The notes under the pieces: model-generated
Told to the model about the DNA's origin: nothing
The model's input: the letters and a program-made list of their open reading frames with translations, nothing else
The model's database searches: none
Assembly (NCBI RefSeq): GCF_001667015.1
Contig: NZ_LZIS01000096.1
Coordinates: 1 to 51,819 of the forward strand
Direction: 5' to 3'
DNA: 51,819 bases
DNA from: Mycobacterium sp. E3198
Lineage (GTDB): Bacteria > Actinomycetota > Actinomycetes > Mycobacteriales > Mycobacteriaceae
Shown here: in pieces, positions 48,159 through 51,819 of the stretch
How positions within the stretch are numbered: position 1 is the first letter of the stretch
Layout of the letters: each line of letters begins with the position of its first letter
Translations under genes and position numbers: made by a program

Positions 48159-49015
48159 ATCACCGGCTCGCCGGGATGCTCGGCCGCCTGTTCTCCTTCG
48201 ACATCACCGCCGACTTGCTGCGCCACGATTTCGTCCAGCGGGCCCTGGTGGCCGGCGCCCTGCTGGGGCTGGTGGCCGGGCTGATCGGGCCGTTCATCGT
48301 GATGCGCCAGATGTCGTTCGCCGTGCATGGATCCAGCGAATTGTCTTTGACCGGAGCCGCTTTCGCGCTGCTGGTCGGCTTCGAGGTTGGCGCGGGGGCG
48401 CTGATCGGCAGCGCGCTGGCGGCGGCGCTGTTCGGCGTTCTGGGGCAACGGGCGCGGGAGCGCGACTCGGTGATCGGCGTGGTCCTGGCGTTCGGTTTGG
48501 GCCTGGCGGTGCTGTTCATCCACCTCTACCCGGGGCGCACCGGCACCGCCTTCGCGCTGCTGACCGGCCAGATCGTGGGCGTCGGCTACACGGGCCTGGC
48601 CATGCTCGCGCTGGTGTGTCTGCTGGTGGTCGCCGTGCTCGGCGCCTGCTATCGGCCGCTGTTGTTCGCCACCGTCGACCCGGACGTCGCGGCGGCGCGC
48701 GGGGTTCCGGTGCGGTCCCTGGGCATCGTGTTCGCCGCGCTGGTCGGCGTGGTGGCCGCGCAGGCCGTGCAGATCGTCGGCGCGCTGCTGGTGATGTCGT
48801 TGCTGATCACCCCGGCCGCCGCGGCCGCCGCGGTGGTCGCCTCGCCGGCGGCGGCGGTGGCGGCCTCGGTGGCCTTCGCGGAAGCCGCCGCCGTCGGGGG
48901 CATCCTGCTGTCGCTGGCGCCCGGCGTTCCGGTATCGGTGTTCGTGGCGACCATCTCGTTTGTCATCTACCTGATTTGCTGGCTCGTCGGGCGACGTCGC
49001 GAGGTCGCCACTTAA
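48155..49015 (+). CDS. Zinc ABC transporter permease (ZnuB type)
   Basis: 286 residues from ATG 48155 (MNHRLAGMLGRLFSFD). ABC-3 family permease: about eight or nine hydrophobic helices, with GLIGPFIVMRQMSFAVHGSSELSLTGAA near the N-terminus as the family motif (cf. SHAxLxG), and ATVDPDVAAARGVPVRSLGIVFAALVG and VQIVGALLVMSLLITPAAAA in the second half. It forms the zinc channel with the ATPase. Last gene of the Zur-controlled operon. Confidence 0.93.
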   Translation: MNHRLAGMLGRLFSFDITADLLRHDFVQRALVAGALLGLVAGLIGPFIVMRQMSFAVHGSSELSLTGAAFALLVGFEVGAGALIGSALAAALFGVLGQRARERDSVIGVVLAFGLGLAVLFIHLYPGRTGTAFALLTGQIVGVGYTGLAMLALVCLLVVAVLGACYRPLLFATVDPDVAAARGVPVRSLGIVFAALVGVVAAQAVQIVGALLVMSLLITPAAAAAAVVASPAAAVAASVAFAEAAAVGGILLSLAPGVPVSVFVATISFVIYLICWLVGRRREVAT

Positions 49016-49048
49016 GCTTGGTCGCACGAAGCGGGGAGGGGGCCAGCA

Positions 49049-49759
49049 GTGCGCCAGCGACTCACCGTGCTTGTGCTCGCCGCGGTGTCCGCGCTGGCCG
49101 TCGGCTGTACCACCGTCTCGGGCGGCAGGGCCGTCCCCGCCGACCACTCCGGTCCCCTGCCACGCAATCCCGTCGCGGTGTCGGCCCTCGACGGGCTGCT
49201 GCTCGACGAGGGCCAGATCAACACCGCGCTGAACGCGGCATCGATGAAGGTGTGGTTTTCCGCCGACGCGATGTGGGACTGGAGCTCGAGCATCAGCGAC
49301 AAGGACTGCCTGCCGCTCGACGGGCCCGCGCAGGACAAGGTCTACGCCGGCAGCAGTTGGACCGCCATCCGCGGCCAGCGGCTCGACGACAGCGTCGACG
49401 ACTCCAAGGGCCGCGACCACTACGCCATCCAGGCCGTGATCGCGTACCCGTCGGCGCGCGACGCAAACGCCTTCTACGACTCCTCGGCGCAAACCTGGTC
49501 CGCCTGCGCCAACCGGCGGTTTTCGGACTTGCCGCAGGGCAAGCCCCCGGTCGTGTGGACGGTGGCCGGCATCGACAAGGTCAACGGCACGCTCAGCACG
49601 TCGGAGGTTCAGGAAGGCGGCGACGGGTGGACCTGCCAGCGGGCCCTGACCGTGCGCAACAACGTCGCCGTCGACGTGCTGGCGTGCGCCTCCCCGTTGG
49701 CCGGCGGCTCGGCCATCGGCATCGCCGAGCGGATCGCGGCCAAGGTGGCCCGCCAATAG
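49049..49759 (+). CDS. lppH: LppH-like lipoprotein with PknH-type sensor domain
   Basis: 236 residues from GTG 49049. Signal peptide with lipobox LAVGC (C20). The mature domain resembles the extracellular C-terminal domain of PknH (PF14032), with four to six cysteines (WSACANRRF, GWTCQRALTVRN, DVLACASPL) forming disulfides. Position and content match Rv3576. Its ligand is not known; a cell-envelope sensing or binding role is inferred from PknH. Confidence 0.88.
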   Translation: MRQRLTVLVLAAVSALAVGCTTVSGGRAVPADHSGPLPRNPVAVSALDGLLLDEGQINTALNAASMKVWFSADAMWDWSSSISDKDCLPLDGPAQDKVYAGSSWTAIRGQRLDDSVDDSKGRDHYAIQAVIAYPSARDANAFYDSSAQTWSACANRRFSDLPQGKPPVVWTVAGIDKVNGTLSTSEVQEGGDGWTCQRALTVRNNVAVDVLACASPLAGGSAIGIAERIAAKVARQ

Positions 49760-49798
49760 GCGGTGCGGCGGCGTCCGCGCGGCCCATAAGCTAGGCGG

Positions 49799-50557
49799 GT
49801 GTCCGCCATCGACCTCAACGCCGACTTGGGTGAGGGCTTTGGCGTTTGGCGCCTCGGGGACGACGACGCCATGCTCGGCATCGTCACCAGCGCCAACGTG
49901 GCATGCGGGTTCCATGCCGGGGATCCGGCGGGCCTGCTGCAGGTGTGCCGGTCGGCCGCCGAGCGCGGCGTGCGCATCGGGGCGCAGGTGAGCTACCGCG
50001 ATTTGGCCGGATTCGGCAGGCGCTACATCGACGTCGCCCACGACGACCTGGTCGCCGATGTCGTCTACCAGATCGGCGCGCTGCAGGCGATCGCGGCGGC
50101 TGCCGGCTCGGCGGTGTGCTACGTCAAACCCCATGGCGCGCTGTACAACACGATCGTGACCGATCGGGACCAGGGCGCCGCCGTCGCGGAGGCGGTGCGC
50201 CTGGTGGATCCGGTTTTGCCGGTGCTGGGCATGGCGGGCTCGGCGTTCTTCGACGAGGCCGCCCGCCTGGGCCTGCGCACCGTGGCCGAGGCGTTCGCCG
50301 ACCGCGCCTACCAACCGGACGGCCGGCTGGTGTCCCGTCGCGAAGCGGGCGCGGTGTTGCACGATCCGGCGCAGATCGCGGACCGCGTGGCGACGATGGT
50401 GACCTCCGGGCAACTCGCCGCGATCGACGGCACGCAGATCGATGTCACCGTGGAATCGGTTTGCGTGCACGGAGATTCGCCGGGCGCGGTGCAGATCGCG
50501 ACGGCGGTGCGGGATCGGCTCGCCGCGGCCGGCGCCGACGTCAGGGCGTTTTGCTGA
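49799..50557 (+). CDS. LamB/YcsF-family 5-oxoprolinase subunit A-like protein
   Basis: 252 residues from GTG 49799. The family signature DLNADLGEGFGVWRLGDDDAMLGIVTSANVACGFHAGDP is intact, as is CYVKPHGALYN. PxpA works with PxpB and PxpC to hydrolyse 5-oxoproline with ATP. No pxpBC is present in the window, so partners must be elsewhere or the protein may act alone on another amide. It overlaps the next gene by one base (TGATG). Confidence 0.88.
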   Translation: MSAIDLNADLGEGFGVWRLGDDDAMLGIVTSANVACGFHAGDPAGLLQVCRSAAERGVRIGAQVSYRDLAGFGRRYIDVAHDDLVADVVYQIGALQAIAAAAGSAVCYVKPHGALYNTIVTDRDQGAAVAEAVRLVDPVLPVLGMAGSAFFDEAARLGLRTVAEAFADRAYQPDGRLVSRREAGAVLHDPAQIADRVATMVTSGQLAAIDGTQIDVTVESVCVHGDSPGAVQIATAVRDRLAAAGADVRAFC

Positions 50558-51477
50558 TGCGACTCAAACCCGGCCGGCCCGACCTGGCGCGCTACTCGGA
50601 CCGGTTCGACGCGCCCGCCGCCGGGCCCGATGCGCCGCTGTCGGCTACGTGGCTGGGGGTGGCGACGCTGCTGCTCGACGACGGGTCGTCGGCGCTTCTG
50701 ACCGACGGCTACTTCTCGCGGCCCAGCCTGGCGCGGGTGGCGGCCGGCAAGGTGGCGCCGTCGCCGGCCCGCGTGGACGGCTGCCTGGCCCGCGCCGGGG
50801 TGTCGCGGCTTCAGGCCGTCATCCCGGTGCACACCCACATCGACCACGCGCTCGACTCCGCCCTGGTGGCCGACCGCACGGGGGCGCGGCTGGTCGGCGG
50901 TGAGTCGGCGGCCAACGTCGGGCGCGGATACGGGCTGCCCGAGGACCGGATTACGGTCGCCACCTCGGGTGAACCAATTCGGTTGGGCGCCTACGACGTA
51001 ACGTTGGTGGCGTCGCATCATTGCCCGCCGGACCGGTTCCCCGGGACGATCGACGCGCCGCTGACCCCGCCGGTGCGGGCGTCGGCATACCGCTGCGGCG
51101 AGGCGTGGTCGACGCTGGTGCACCACCGGCCGTCGGGCCGGCGGCTACTGATCCAGGGCAGCGCCGGCTTCGTCAAAGACGCGCTGTCACGACAGCGCGC
51201 CGACGCGGTCTATCTCAGCGTCGGCCAGCTCGGCCTGCAGCCGCGTTCCTACCTGCTGGACTACTGGGCCGAGACCGTGCGCGCGGTGGGCGCGCGCCGG
51301 GTGATCCTCATCCACTGGGACGACTTCTTCAGCCCATTGTCAAAGCCCTTGCGGGCCTTGCCGTATGCGGGCGACGACCTGGACGTGTCCATCCGCGTCC
51401 TCGACGAGCTGGCCGCCCGCGACGGCGTCGCGCTGCACATGCCGACGGTGTGGCGGCGCGAAGACCCCTGGACGTAG
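50557..51477 (+). CDS. Metallo-beta-lactamase-fold hydrolase (Rv3577-like)
   Basis: 306 residues from ATG 50557, overlapping the pxpA-like stop. The metal motif HTHIDH (PVHTHIDHALDSA) and later H residues (VASHHCPPD, LIHWDD) indicate a binuclear metal hydrolase. Resembles UlaG-like or NAPE-PLD-like members more than true beta-lactamases. The substrate is unknown. The position corresponds to Rv3577, upstream of an arsB2-like gene 5 nt further on. Confidence 0.88.
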   Translation: MRLKPGRPDLARYSDRFDAPAAGPDAPLSATWLGVATLLLDDGSSALLTDGYFSRPSLARVAAGKVAPSPARVDGCLARAGVSRLQAVIPVHTHIDHALDSALVADRTGARLVGGESAANVGRGYGLPEDRITVATSGEPIRLGAYDVTLVASHHCPPDRFPGTIDAPLTPPVRASAYRCGEAWSTLVHHRPSGRRLLIQGSAGFVKDALSRQRADAVYLSVGQLGLQPRSYLLDYWAETVRAVGARRVILIHWDDFFSPLSKPLRALPYAGDDLDVSIRVLDELAARDGVALHMPTVWRREDPWT

Positions 51478-51482
51478 AACGC

Positions 51483-51815
51483 ATGCCCTTGGCCATTGCG
51501 CTGGTGTTGCTTGCTGCCGTGCTCGTGTTCGCCGTCGTCCGCCCGCGGGGTCTGCCCGAGGCGGTGGCCGCGGTTCCCGCGGCGCTGATCCTGGTCGCGG
51601 TCGGCGCGGTCTCGGTGCGGCAGGCCACCGAGGAGGTGGCCGGATTGTCCGGCGTGGTGGGGTTTTTGGGCGCGGTGCTGGTGCTCGCCAAGCTGTGCGA
51701 CGACGAGGGCCTGTTCGAGGCGGCGGGCGCGGCGATCGCGCGGGGGCGGGTGGTCATCAGCAGGTCCGCGCAGGCCGAAAGTCGGTCCTTGTCGATCCGG
51801 TCGCCCTGCAGGTGA
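51483..51815 (+). pseudogene. Truncated ArsB2-like arsenite/anion permease at the window end
   Basis: Starts at ATG 51483 with MPLAIALVLLAAVLVFAVVRPRG and continues similar to Rv3578 (ArsB2) through KLCDDEGLFEAAGAAIARG, about 88 residues. After about 51745 the frame reads RVVISRSAQAESRSLSIRSPCR and stops at 51815, unlike the expected permease (~410 residues). Two transmembrane helices remain. A reading frame on the opposite strand in this tail (FHLQGDRIDKDRL) looks protein-like. A disrupted gene, an inserted element or an assembly junction would each explain this. Confidence 0.7.
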
Positions 51816-51819
51816 AACG

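Overview
The window is high-GC actinobacterial DNA from a mycobacterium. It carries, in nearly the gene order of the Mycobacterium tuberculosis Rv3540c-Rv3578 region, the core cholesterol side-chain and ring-degradation genes together with both of their repressors, KstR and KstR2. A PPE protein with MPTR-type pentapeptides, mycobacterial nat, lppH and Rv3572-like genes point to a slow-growing species. The gene content differs enough from M. tuberculosis that a non-tuberculous mycobacterium (for example M. avium complex or a relative) is the best guess; the species cannot be fixed from this sequence alone.

Layout. 1-5552 (minus): ltp2-chsH1-chsH2-chsE2-chsE1-cyp125, a tightly overlapping operon for side-chain degradation. 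5553-5735: divergent regulatory region with a KstR box. 5736-8215 (plus): fadA5, an NTF2-like small protein and two tandem Ddn-type deazaflavin oxidoreductases. 8203-13418: two SDR genes (minus) and echA20-ipdA-ipdB-ipdC (plus), diverging from a KstR2 box. 13475-16317: a block that differs from M. tuberculosis, with a small nitroreductase-like gene, a SatD/DUF3307 pair, an AraC/VOC pair and a short repeat; fdxB is not seen here. 16344-18188: fadA6 and kstR2 with an autoregulatory KstR2 box. 18444-20102: PPE-MPTR gene. 20107-27913: ipdF-fadE30 (minus) and fadD3-fadE31-fadE32-fadE33-aspB (plus), diverging from a third KstR2 box. 27903-35344: inserted material (an orphan fatty acyl-AMP ligase, a kelch-propeller Ser/Thr kinase, a coiled-coil membrane protein, a CHAD protein) that surrounds nat and separates it from hsaB. 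35375-40138: hsaA-hsaD-hsaC-hsaB (minus) and kshB (plus), diverging from a KstR-box region. 40167-42229: a secreted protein, an NmrA-like reductase and a TetR with a striking paired operator. 42226-45211: fadE34 and kstR, diverging from a perfect KstR box. 45218-51815: a LacI regulator, a Zur-box zinc ABC transporter operon, lppH, a pxpA-like gene, a metallo-beta-lactamase-fold protein and a broken arsB2-like gene.

How it works together. KstR-controlled genes oxidise and shorten the sterol side chain (Cyp125, FadE34, FadA5, ChsE1-E2, ChsH1-H2, Ltp2) and open rings A and B (KshB, HsaA-D). The product HIP is activated by FadD3, and KstR2-controlled enzymes (FadE30, IpdF, IpdC, EchA20, IpdAB, FadA6, FadE31-33) degrade rings C and D. 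I recognised genes by recalled protein families and by motifs and gene order in the sequence; no search was run. I saw no rRNA or tRNA genes, CRISPR array or intact insertion sequence, and no gene-free stretch longer than 300 bases.
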